Shown here: positions 1-8,019 of the stretch, in pieces | Numbering within the stretch: the stretch's first letter is position 1 | Layout of the letters: each line of letters starts with the position of its first letter | Source: Spirochaetota bacterium | GTDB lineage: Bacteria; Spirochaetota; UBA4802; JAFGDQ01 | Direction: 5' to 3' | Length of the DNA stretch: 64,000 bases | NCBI GenBank assembly: GCA_034190085.1 | Contig: JAXHTS010000048.1 | Coordinates: 38,896-102,895 of the forward strand | Notes under the pieces: model-generated | Seen by the model: only the letters and a program-made list of their open reading frames with translations | Told to the model about the DNA's origin: nothing | Databases searched by the model: none | Made by a program: the position numbers and the translations under genes

Positions 1-106
1 CACTCTCCTCAATCTCCCTTACCTTCTCTGATGGACATTCATTGACAAAAAACTTCGCTGCTGTTTCCCTTAACATCTCTTGTTCTGATGTAAATCCAAG
101 ATCCAT
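1..106 (-). CDS. Acyl-CoA dehydrogenase, beta-type, second copy (5' part only)
   Basis: Only the first 35 codons are in the window; the gene runs off the left edge. It starts at ATG 106 with a GGAGG Shine-Dalgarno 7 nt upstream. Positions 1-121 are identical base for base to 2794-2914, so this is a second copy of the beta-type acyl-CoA dehydrogenase gene that starts at 2899. The encoded start (MDLGFTSEQEMLRETAAKFF) is the usual N-terminal helix of an acyl-CoA dehydrogenase. It follows the alpha-type copy at 284-1501, repeating the gene order of the downstream pair. Whether the rest of the gene is intact cannot be seen. Confidence 0.85.
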   Translation of the reverse strand, partial: MDLGFTSEQEMLRETAAKFFVNECPSEKVREIEES

Positions 107-283
107 TTTGCATCCTCCTTTTAAATATCTCTAATTCATTTTTCACAATTTATCAGTATTAAATATTAACTAATTATATGGGAATAATAACTATTACACT
201 CCATTATTAAAATATCCTAATCAAATAATATAATAACTAATCGGTCAGACAAAACAGATGTTCCTATTTTTTAAGCCTTTAGG

Positions 284-1501
284 CTATTTGGCCATAGGTT
301 GATATTTAAGCCTTGGAAGCTGCAATCCCATCCATGCTATTATACTGCGCTGAATCTCAGAGGTGCCTGCTGCGATATTCCCACCCATACAGAACTGATA
401 AGCACCAACCATAGCGCCATCTAAGGGCGCCCATTTTGAATTTTCCAACTGCCCATAAGGCCCCATAATCTCTGTAGCAAAATTGGCTATACGCTGCATC
501 AATTCACTGCCAAATAGCTTGGCCTCCGATGCAAGATGAGCAGCAAACATGAGTCCGGCATTCTCCTGAGTCCATGCAATCTTATAGGCAAGTGTATAAC
601 CTACCTGCAAATCACTATAAATCTTTGCTATCTTTTGTCGTACAATAGTATCTTCTGAGAGGAATTTGCCATTGCGCTTTGTAGTCTTTACATATTCCAC
701 AAGCTCATCCAGGACATTGAAGCCCTCAGCAAACATCCCAACACCAGATCTCTCAAAATTCATGGTCTCTCTGGTTAGTCGCCATCCATCATTCTCTGGG
801 CCTATAAGATCATATTCTGGAATCCTCACATCCGTAAAGAATACCTCATTATACAGGTGATTTCCATCCATATACAAAATAGGACGCACCTCAATACCGG
901 GGAGATCCATTCTTAAATTGAAGACTGAAAGCCCCTTGCCCCTCTTCTCTGCCGGGTTTGTTCGTGCAAGGAGAAACATATGGTCAGCCCTGTGCGCGCC
1001 TGATGTCCAGATCTTCTGTCCATTGACAACATAATGATCGCCATCCTTTATTGCAGTGGTAGATAGGGAGGCCAAATCAGATCCAGCATTGGGTTCACTC
1101 CAACCCTGACAATACATAACCTCTCCCTTGGCTATTGGAGGAAGTAATCTCTTCTTCTGCTCCTCATTCGCTGCTACCATAAGGGTTGGCGCAAACATAC
1201 CTAAACCAAAGATATCCCATCCAGGAGCACGATACTTCTCCCTAGCTTCGCTGAATATCAACTGTTCTGTAATAGGTGCATCCTGACCACCGTATTCCTT
1301 TGGCCATGGGCGTGAAAGCCATCCCTTTTCACCAAGCTTTTTAGCCATATTTCGGTGAAAACTCCATGCCTCATCTGTATCAAATAATCCTTCCAGCCCT
1401 CCCCTTCCATATTCGGGTGGAGCATTCTTCATTTCCTCCCTGAAAAAGGTCTCAAACTCCTCCTTTAAGGCTTCTTGTTCTTTTGTGAATTTAAAATCCA
1501 T
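284..1501 (-). CDS. Acyl-CoA dehydrogenase, catalytic alpha-type, second copy
   Basis: A 405-residue FAD-dependent acyl-CoA dehydrogenase, which introduces an alpha-beta double bond in an acyl-CoA and passes electrons to ETF. It has the flavin-binding segment WSEPNAGSDLAS, the NGQKIWTSGAH segment and the C-terminal AAGTSEIQRSIIAW. The usual catalytic Glu of the medium-chain type (IYEGT) is Ala here; the Glu in MNFER near residue 250 sits where isovaleryl- and long-chain dehydrogenases keep their base. It is roughly 90% identical by eye to the protein at 3089-4303, with long identical DNA blocks. AGGAGGG precedes ATG 1501. The substrate is unknown; pairing with a beta-type gene suggests a heteromeric enzyme. 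Confidence 0.9.
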   Translation of the reverse strand: MDFKFTKEQEALKEEFETFFREEMKNAPPEYGRGGLEGLFDTDEAWSFHRNMAKKLGEKGWLSRPWPKEYGGQDAPITEQLIFSEAREKYRAPGWDIFGLGMFAPTLMVAANEEQKKRLLPPIAKGEVMYCQGWSEPNAGSDLASLSTTAIKDGDHYVVNGQKIWTSGAHRADHMFLLARTNPAEKRGKGLSVFNLRMDLPGIEVRPILYMDGNHLYNEVFFTDVRIPEYDLIGPENDGWRLTRETMNFERSGVGMFAEGFNVLDELVEYVKTTKRNGKFLSEDTIVRQKIAKIYSDLQVGYTLAYKIAWTQENAGLMFAAHLASEAKLFGSELMQRIANFATEIMGPYGQLENSKWAPLDGAMVGAYQFCMGGNIAAGTSEIQRSIIAWMGLQLPRLKYQPMAK

Positions 1502-1588
1502 ATCTATCCCTCCTAATTATTAACGATGATCTCTATAATTACATTTTATTTTATTTTGTAGAATTATATAAGGGAACTATTTTACGAT

Positions 1589-1652
1589 GCGGATTAAAAG
1601 TCTATAGTTACAACAAACAAATTCAGTTGTAACCATAGACTACTTTATCCGC
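1589..1652. repeat. Long imperfect inverted repeat (hairpin) between dehydrogenase copies
   Basis: The arms at 1598-1613 and 1627-1642 pair over 16 bp with a single mismatch, and outer GCGGAT/ATCCGC arms extend the structure to about 25 pairs with small bulges. It lies about 130 bp past the stop of the beta-type gene (minus strand) and upstream of the second alpha-type copy. No clear T-run follows on either strand, so it is not a textbook terminator. It could end or attenuate transcription between the two units, or mark a rearrangement point. Confidence 0.6.
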
Positions 1653-1783
1653 TTATACTCGATATTGAGCATAGAATTATTAAGTGAGGGTAATCCATAA
1701 CAAATTGTTGAAAATACGAAGCGTCCTCCACATAAATGTTATATTCCCCCCATTGTATTTTATATTATTCATACAATAAAATA

Positions 1784-2899
1784 TCAAAGTCCAAGAGCCT
1801 TGGCAACCTTCTCATAATGATAATCCGTATCTCCCATCACATACTCAAAGGACTTGGCCCTTCTGTAATAAAGACCTATGTCAAACTCTCTCGATGTGCC
1901 AACCCCGCCATGAATCTGGACCCCCCTCTCTGTGATAAACTTATAATTCTCATTCACCTGAGACTTAAGCGCTGAAGCCTCCTTATCATGATCCATGCCC
2001 TCATCTATCATCCAGGTTACCTTATGCAGATAATTAAAACTCGTGTCATAAGCAAGAAGCATGTTCGCCATATAGTGCTGAAGAACGTCATATCCTCCAA
2101 TGGGCTGACCATACTGCACCCTCTCCTTCGAATACTCTGCTGTCATATCAATAGAGGCCTTGCAGCCACCTATCATCTCAGCGCTCTTGGCAACAGAGGC
2201 CCTACCCCATATCTTCTCTATTATATCCCAGCCTTTGCCTGCTCCGCCTATAATATCACCCTTGTCTACCTTAACATCCTTAAAAATGACCTCACAGCAA
2301 TTGTCCATACCAATAGTCGGCATCTTAGTGCAGGTTATGCCTGAAGACTTGGCGTCAACGAGAAAAAGGGTAATGCCGGCATCAGCCTTGGCTGCCACTA
2401 TCAACTTATCTGCAATGTTGGCGTCCATAACAAACATCTTTGTGCCGTTCAGGGTATACTGATTCCCTGATGCCTCCGCTTTCATGTTTATCCCTGAAGG
2501 AAGATAGCTCCCATCCTCCTCATGCTGGGCAAAGGCCATTATCAAACTACCCTCTGTTATCTTGGCCAGAAGGTCCTTCTTTTGATCCTCTGAGCCACCC
2601 TCCTGAATGAGCATACCACACTGAACAACTGTTGAGAAAAAGGGGCTTGGAAAAACTGCGCGTCCCATCTCTTCCATGATGATAACTATATCTATAAACT
2701 GCCCCCCGTAGCCGCCATACTCCTCTGGAAACAACACCCCTGTCCATCCAAGCTCAGCTATCTTGCTCCATAGCTCAGAAGAGTATCCGCTCTCACTCTC
2801 CTCAATCTCCCTTACCTTCTCTGATGGACATTCATTGACAAAAAACTTCGCTGCTGTTTCCCTTAACATCTCTTGTTCTGATGTAAATCCAAGATCCAT
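1784..2899 (-). CDS. Acyl-CoA dehydrogenase, beta-type (no catalytic Glu)
   Basis: A 371-residue acyl-CoA dehydrogenase homologue with the FAD/subunit motif RVQYGQPIGGYDVLQ and QIHGGVGTSREFD. Both positions that can carry the catalytic Glu are substituted: the helix position reads IWGRASVAK and the C-terminal loop reads YVMGDTDYHYE instead of IYEGT. That pattern is known in the beta subunits of alpha2beta2 dehydrogenases such as mycobacterial ChsE2/FadE29. It lies directly downstream of the alpha-type gene 3089-4303, so a heterotetramer is a fair inference. ATG 2899 has GGAGG 7 nt upstream. Its first 35 codons and leader are identical to the partial copy at the window start. Confidence 0.9.
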   Translation of the reverse strand: MDLGFTSEQEMLRETAAKFFVNECPSEKVREIEESESGYSSELWSKIAELGWTGVLFPEEYGGYGGQFIDIVIIMEEMGRAVFPSPFFSTVVQCGMLIQEGGSEDQKKDLLAKITEGSLIMAFAQHEEDGSYLPSGINMKAEASGNQYTLNGTKMFVMDANIADKLIVAAKADAGITLFLVDAKSSGITCTKMPTIGMDNCCEVIFKDVKVDKGDIIGGAGKGWDIIEKIWGRASVAKSAEMIGGCKASIDMTAEYSKERVQYGQPIGGYDVLQHYMANMLLAYDTSFNYLHKVTWMIDEGMDHDKEASALKSQVNENYKFITERGVQIHGGVGTSREFDIGLYYRRAKSFEYVMGDTDYHYEKVAKALGL

Positions 2900-3088
2900 T
2901 TTGCATCCTCCTTTATTATAACTGCGATTAGTATTTCTCTTTTCATTCCGTCAAATTTAAATAAATTCTCTTAATAGTTTATATTACATAATCTAATTTA
3001 ATAATAATAAACATCTAAACACTATTGTGAGAGACACCCCGCTTTCTCAGGTAAAGTCAACACATCTCTCTTCAACGACTCTATGATA

Positions 3089-4303
3089 TTAAGCCATTGG
3101 CTGATATTTGAGCCTTGGTAGCTGTAATCCCATCCAGGCTATTATATTTCGCTGAATCTCAGATGTTCCTGCCGCTATATTTATTCCCATGCAGAACTGA
3201 TATGTTTCAATCATTGCGCCATCCAATGGAGACCATTTGGAATGAGCTAACTGCCCATAGGGTCCCATAATCTCTGTGGCAAAATTGGATATACGCTGCA
3301 TCAATTCACTGCCAAAGAGTTTTGCCTCTGATGCAAGATGAGCAGCAAACATGAGTCCGGCATTCTCCTGAGTCCATGCAATCTTATAGGCCAAAGTATA
3401 ACCAGCTTCCAAATCCGCATATATCTTGGCTAATTTCTGCCTTACGATTGAATTTTCTGAGAGATATTTTCCATCACGCTTTGTGGTTTTCACATATTCC
3501 ACAAGCTCATCAAGGATATTGAAGCCCTCTGCAAACATCCCAACACCAGATCTCTCAAAATTCATGGTCTCTCTGGTTAGTCGCCATCCATCATTCTCCG
3601 GTCCTATCCTGTCATATTCCGGTATCTTGACATCAGTAAAAAATACCTCATTATAAACATGTTTGCCATCCATATACAAAATAGGACGCACTTCGATACC
3701 CGGAAGGTCCATTCTCAAATTAAAAACAGAAAGCCCCTTGCCCCTCTTCTCAGCCGTATTCGTTCGTGCGAGGAGGAACATATGATCAGCCTTGTGTCCC
3801 CCTGTTGTCCAAATTTTCTGCCCATTGACTACATAATGATCTCCATCTTTAATTGCAGTAGTTGCAAGCGATGCCAAATCAGATCCAGCATTGGGCTCGC
3901 TCCACCCTTGACAATATACGACCTCTCCCTTGGCTATGGGAGGCAGCAATCTCTTCTTCTGCTCATCATTCGCTGCTACTAACAGAGTAGGCGCAAACAT
4001 ACCTAAACCAAAAATATCTATTCCAGGCGCCCTATACTTCTCCCTCGCTTCGCTGAATATCAATTGTTCTGAAATGGGAGATTCCTGACCGCCGTATTCC
4101 TTTGGCCATGGACGCGAAAGCCATCCCTTCTCACCAAGCTTTCGGCTTACATCCCTATGGAAATTCCATCCTTCATCTGTTGCATATATGCCCTCGAGTC
4201 CCCCCCTGCCATATTCAGGCGGAGCATTCTTCATCTCCTCTCTGAAAAATGCTTCAAATTCCGCCCTTAATTCTTCCTGTTCTTTTGTAAATTTGAAATC
4301 CAT
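3089..4303 (-). CDS. Acyl-CoA dehydrogenase, catalytic alpha-type, first copy
   Basis: A 404-residue acyl-CoA dehydrogenase, first gene of the four-gene run. WSEPNAGSDLAS and NGQKIWTTGGHKADH mark the flavin/acyl domain; the C-terminal loop is AAGTSEIQRNIIAW, so the medium-chain-type base is missing. Glu250 in MNFER is the likely catalytic base, as in isovaleryl/long-chain dehydrogenases. AAGGAGGAG lies 7 nt before ATG 4303. The 189-bp gap to the beta-type gene is compatible with one transcript. A plausible but weak promoter lies in 4304-4400. Substrate candidates are branched or ring-derived acyl-CoAs as for paired FadE enzymes, but this is inference. Confidence 0.92.
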   Translation of the reverse strand: MDFKFTKEQEELRAEFEAFFREEMKNAPPEYGRGGLEGIYATDEGWNFHRDVSRKLGEKGWLSRPWPKEYGGQESPISEQLIFSEAREKYRAPGIDIFGLGMFAPTLLVAANDEQKKRLLPPIAKGEVVYCQGWSEPNAGSDLASLATTAIKDGDHYVVNGQKIWTTGGHKADHMFLLARTNTAEKRGKGLSVFNLRMDLPGIEVRPILYMDGKHVYNEVFFTDVKIPEYDRIGPENDGWRLTRETMNFERSGVGMFAEGFNILDELVEYVKTTKRDGKYLSENSIVRQKLAKIYADLEAGYTLAYKIAWTQENAGLMFAAHLASEAKLFGSELMQRISNFATEIMGPYGQLAHSKWSPLDGAMIETYQFCMGINIAAGTSEIQRNIIAWMGLQLPRLKYQPMA

Positions 4304-4416
4304 AAACTAACTCCTCCTTAATAATTGACTATTCTCTTAGTTTTATATAATTATATTGTCTATCAATACTATTATTAACCTCAGAACAAGTGGGTTAGAA
4401 TCTACATGATGTACAA

Positions 4417-4459
4417 TAAACCTAAAACGATCCATTATCATATAATATAGGTTTATTCG
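4417..4459 (-). terminator. Hairpin overlapping the folE stop codon
   Basis: A perfect 10-bp inverted repeat (arms 4417-4426 and 4450-4459, 23-nt loop) begins inside the folE stop codon on the minus strand. No T-run follows, so a rho-independent terminator is only a possibility; it may protect the 3' end of the queD-folE message. Confidence 0.3.
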
Positions 4460-5007
4460 ATTAGCTTTAAAAATTCTTCTCTGGTCTTTATATCCTTCAT
4501 GAATATTCCTCTAATTGCAGAGGTTATTATATATGTATTCGATTTTTTTATTCCCCTCATCTCCATACAAAGATGCCTGGCCTTTATTACTACAGCAACG
4601 CCCTTTGGTTTAAGACTATTCATTATTGTCTCGACAATCTCATTAGTTAGCCTCTCCTGAACCTGAAGCCTTTTACTTAAGATATCTACTACCCTGGCTA
4701 ATTTGCTTATCCCAATAATCCTATTATTATCAGGGATGTATGCAATGTTGCACATACCCAAGAAAGGGAGCATGTGATGTTCACACATTGAATAAAAGGG
4801 AATGTCCTTTATTATCACCATCTCTTCATGCTCAAGTTCATGAGTCCCCTTTAATACTCTTTCAGCATCACTCTTATGGCCAGATAAGATTTCCTCATAC
4901 ATGCTGGCGATTCTCTCAGGGGTCCTCTTTAAACCTGGACGATCAGGATCCTCGCCTATTGCCTTTAAAATTTCAATTACAGCCTTTTCTATTCTTTCCT
5001 TATCCAT
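4453..5007 (-). CDS. folE: GTP cyclohydrolase I
   Basis: Converts GTP to 7,8-dihydroneopterin triphosphate, the entry step to folate, biopterin and queuosine/preQ0. The 184-residue length is typical. Zinc ligands are visible as Cys75 and His78 in CEHHMLPF and Cys147 in ARHLCMEMRG; the KLARVVDILSKRLQVQERLT segment is the conserved substrate/pentamer region. It lies 23 bp downstream of queD on the same strand, so the two are probably one transcript and the product would feed QueD. ATG 5007 gives a normal N-terminus (MDKERIEKAVIEIL). Confidence 0.96.
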   Translation of the reverse strand: MDKERIEKAVIEILKAIGEDPDRPGLKRTPERIASMYEEILSGHKSDAERVLKGTHELEHEEMVIIKDIPFYSMCEHHMLPFLGMCNIAYIPDNNRIIGISKLARVVDILSKRLQVQERLTNEIVETIMNSLKPKGVAVVIKARHLCMEMRGIKKSNTYIITSAIRGIFMKDIKTREEFLKLIE

Positions 5008-5030
5008 AAATTTAGTTCATTAGTATATCA

Positions 5031-5396
5031 TTATTCATAATAGCTGGCTCTTGAGCTTTCCGATTCCCAAACAGAGACTGATACTAAATAGACAAATGGA
5101 GGAATTATAGATTTCAATTGATAATAAATATACCGTGCTATCAATTCTGCACTGGGATTAGGATTCCTAAAAGGCTCTAATGCATTGAGATGTTGATGAT
5201 CTATCTCTTTCAGCACCCCATGCAATAAATTCTTCAACTCTTTGAAATCTACTAGCATGCCTATCTCATCAAGTTTCTCTCCCTCTGCTTCAACCTCTAC
5301 CTTCCAATTATGACCGTGTAATCCTTCACATCTCCCAGGATAACCAATCAATTGATGAGCAGCAGAAAAATGATCTATAACCTTTATTCGAAACAT
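5031..5396 (-). CDS. queD: 6-carboxytetrahydropterin synthase (QueD/PTPS family)
   Basis: A 121-residue protein that would turn dihydroneopterin triphosphate into 6-carboxytetrahydropterin, the second step of queuosine synthesis. Zinc-binding His14, His28 and His30 (DHFSAAHQL, GLHGHNW) are present, as is the nucleophilic Cys23 in GRCEGLHGH, four residues before the HGH, the spacing of bacterial QueD. DHQHLN (66-71) and PSAELIA supply the rest of the active site. The 23-bp gap to folE and shared strand support a queD-folE operon. A mammalian-type PTPS role is less likely given the context. Confidence 0.9.
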   Translation of the reverse strand: MFRIKVIDHFSAAHQLIGYPGRCEGLHGHNWKVEVEAEGEKLDEIGMLVDFKELKNLLHGVLKEIDHQHLNALEPFRNPNPSAELIARYIYYQLKSIIPPFVYLVSVSVWESESSRASYYE

Positions 5397-5424
5397 ATTG
5401 ATTTATTATAAAATGAATAGAGCA

Positions 5425-5453
5425 AAATTATTTTTCAAATTAAAAAATGTCAA
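5425..5453 (-). promoter_or_regulatory. Candidate sigma-70 promoter for queD-folE
   Basis: On the minus strand TTGACA (5448-5453) is followed after exactly 17 bp by TAATTT (5425-5430), about 30 bp before the queD ATG. The match is good, but the region is very AT-rich, so a chance match is possible. Confidence 0.45.
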
Positions 5454-5572
5454 GGTCAAACAAATAAAAAAGAGAATACAATCCAATAAAATGAAATCCT
5501 TTATAATGTCACAAATATGATAAAAACTCATAACCTTTGCATTCAGAATAAAACTCAATAACTTGACTATAG

Positions 5573-7021
5573 TCACAGTGAACATGCAAATCTATCTCGA
5601 TTTTTCCAGTATCCATAAAGTAAAGACAATATCTGTGCTATTTCGTCAAGGCGGTTATATATGCGTATCCCATCCTCATTAAGATCCCTGACAGCCTGAC
5701 TCTCATGATTTGAAAAAAGACTTCCTATAAAAACCGGACACTTCATCTCCTTTTGAAGAGAGCTAACTTCCTTCATTATTTCCTTCTCAAAGTGAGTAAA
5801 TAATTTCATACTTGAAGATGTATCCTCTTGAACCATTCCAGGTCTCCCCAGACCATGAAGTATTAATGCATCTATCTCTCCTGAGGAGAGGATTACGCGT
5901 CCCATCTGGGACAGTATTTCAGCAGAGAGAGTCCCAATACCTGCTGCCCCAATATCCACAGGATTCTTTGTTGAAGCGCGTTGAGGCATACCAAAATCTC
6001 TTAACTCTTTTTGGAGATTTGTGCTCAATTCCGGCACCCTTAATCCCTCAATCTCCAAGCTATCCGATAGAGTCACCCCCCATGAACCACCCATTGTAAT
6101 GATAGCTACACGATTTCCTCTCATCGGTGGGCACTCAATTAGAGCGTGAGCCAAGGGAAGAATAAGTTCCATTGTAGGGGATAGCACAATATTTGCCTGA
6201 TGGAATGCTCCTTCATATATCCCACCCAACCCTGCTATGGCCCCTGTATGGCTTTGGGCAGCCCTGGCCCCGCCATCAGTTCTACCAGCCTTATGAACGA
6301 TAATTGGTTTTTTATTAGCAACATGCTTTGCTACTTCATAGAAACGCCTTCCATCTCGTATAGTCTCTAAGTACATAATGATTCCTTGAACCTGTGGATC
6401 CTGTCCAAAATACTCTAAAAAATCAGTCACCTGAAGATCGCTTTCATTCCCAGTATGAATAAACTTGCCCACACCCATCTTTCGAGAAAATCCAGAAGCT
6501 AATAGATCATAAATAGCATATCCACCCTGACACACACCTGCAAGTGGAGTACAATAAAGATACTCTGCTGGGGAGGCTGCAGCATTGAATCCTGCATGCA
6601 GATTAAAAGTGCCGCTTACATTTGGGCCAACAATCCTTAATCCATAGGAATGAGCAAGCTTGGTTAGGGCCTCCTCCCGTTCACGCCCTCCACTTACCGC
6701 CTCTCCAAAACCAGACGTAATCATTGTCATTCCCTTTACACCCTTTTCTCCACAAGCGCGAACACACTCCTCAATGGACCCCTCGGGTATAGCGACAACG
6801 GCTAAATCCACAGGATGAGGGATATCTCTTACATCTGGGAAGGCCTTAATCCCATATACAGAACGCGCCCGTTGATTCACAGGGTAGACTTCACCACCAT
6901 AATCCATTGCCCGTAAACCCTCCATCATGAATGATCCCCATGATCCAGGTCTTTCTGATGCTCCTATAACAGCTACGCTTTCAGGTTTAAGAAACACATC
7001 TAAATTCGCTTCAGCGCTCAT
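5573..7021 (-). CDS. ADP-forming acyl-CoA synthetase, alpha-subunit-like protein
   Basis: About 482 residues. A CoA-binding Rossmann domain comes first (PESVAVIGASERPGSWG, residues ~15-130), then two succinyl-CoA-ligase-like flavodoxin domains. The phosphohistidine loop is present as AAQSHTGAIAG, so the protein should accept a phosphoryl group. There is no ATP-grasp (beta) domain in this protein or beside it; the partner would have to be encoded elsewhere. Enzymes of this family make an acyl-CoA from acid, CoA and ATP. The start is taken at ATG 7021, which has GAAGG 5 nt upstream; a TTG at 7033 is in frame but has no such signal. It looks monocistronic. Confidence 0.85.
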   Translation of the reverse strand: MSAEANLDVFLKPESVAVIGASERPGSWGSFMMEGLRAMDYGGEVYPVNQRARSVYGIKAFPDVRDIPHPVDLAVVAIPEGSIEECVRACGEKGVKGMTMITSGFGEAVSGGREREEALTKLAHSYGLRIVGPNVSGTFNLHAGFNAAASPAEYLYCTPLAGVCQGGYAIYDLLASGFSRKMGVGKFIHTGNESDLQVTDFLEYFGQDPQVQGIIMYLETIRDGRRFYEVAKHVANKKPIIVHKAGRTDGGARAAQSHTGAIAGLGGIYEGAFHQANIVLSPTMELILPLAHALIECPPMRGNRVAIITMGGSWGVTLSDSLEIEGLRVPELSTNLQKELRDFGMPQRASTKNPVDIGAAGIGTLSAEILSQMGRVILSSGEIDALILHGLGRPGMVQEDTSSSMKLFTHFEKEIMKEVSSLQKEMKCPVFIGSLFSNHESQAVRDLNEDGIRIYNRLDEIAQILSLLYGYWKNRDRFACSL

Positions 7022-7311
7022 ATCTGCCTTCAAAAAAAAATCCGATTGATTAAAGATTCATTAAAATTTAAGAATTCAAATTCAAGATTAAATTTACTAT
7101 GAATGTAAACGACGCTAGTAATTTAACTTCAGAAAGTCAAGGAGAATACTCATTTTGAGTCATCAGTATGAAAGAATTAGGCAACCATCACAATTTAAGA
7201 TTATATGATTATGCGGACTCATTTTACTTAAATCAATATCATTAGGTATAACCAATATCTATACTAAATCATCATTGACATACCCGCCCAATCAATCAAA
7301 AAATATCAAGT

Positions 7312-8016
7312 ATGTGTAATGAAGAAATAATACTCTGTCAAACCGACTCCCAGAAGGGATGCTGTGCTTGCTGTGGTCTTTTTAACTTTAGAGATGTTTC
7401 AAGAGAGAATCTTACGAACTTTCTAAGGCTCGGGAAAGAGAGGTTAAGGCAAACATCAAAACGCACCAATGATAATTGGGAAGAATACATTGAATCAATT
7501 GGGATAAGAGATCAGACATCACATATATGTCCCTATCAGGGATTAATTATTAGTAACAAGCCTGGGTGTATGCTACACCCTAAGATAAACGATAGAGAGA
7601 TGAGAGACATTTCACTCTTCGGATCAAAAATCTGCAATGATTTCCTTTGTGCAGCTCATTACATCTTGAGTAACGAGCAAAAAAGAATACTAATCAGATA
7701 TATAGAAGATTGGTATCTTTATTCAGTCGCGATTATCGATCCTGAATCCTTTATATGGATATTGAGATATATTGAAAAAAAGTATAAAATGAATGATAAA
7801 AACAACCAACACAATAACAAATATCTACAGGACATCCTCTGCACAGCCCTGGAAATACATTCAAGATACCTGAAAGATATCACATGTCCAATTTTCTATT
7901 ACTCAAACTCAGAATATGATGACCATAAACATCTATTTTCCCTAAAATCCAGATCAAAGAAGATATCAAAGCACAGGAGGTTAATAGAGAATGAGATAAG
8001 CAGGCTAATGAAATAA
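7312..8016 (+). CDS. Cysteine-rich protein of unknown function
   Basis: A 234-residue protein I do not recognise with certainty. The N-terminal half carries clustered cysteines: GCCACCGLFNF (~17-27), ICPYQGLI, GCMLHP and ICNDFLCAAH (~104-113). The layout of CxxCC, CPxxxxx...GCxLHP and a final CxxxxC recalls YkgJ-type (CxxxCxxCC) metal-chelating domains, but the match is loose. The C-terminal half is helical and charged, with no membrane segment or signal peptide. It is convergent with manC, 3 bp away. No strong Shine-Dalgarno precedes ATG 7312. It may bind zinc or an iron-sulphur cluster; that is inference. Confidence 0.7.
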   Translation: MCNEEIILCQTDSQKGCCACCGLFNFRDVSRENLTNFLRLGKERLRQTSKRTNDNWEEYIESIGIRDQTSHICPYQGLIISNKPGCMLHPKINDREMRDISLFGSKICNDFLCAAHYILSNEQKRILIRYIEDWYLYSVAIIDPESFIWILRYIEKKYKMNDKNNQHNNKYLQDILCTALEIHSRYLKDITCPIFYYSNSEYDDHKHLFSLKSRSKKISKHRRLIENEISRLMK

Positions 8017-8019
8017 AGG

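Noticed and set aside
5397-5572. Possible preQ1 riboswitch upstream of queD
   Set aside because: The leader predicted from the promoter is only about 20 nt and no preQ1-type hairpin with an A-rich tail was seen.
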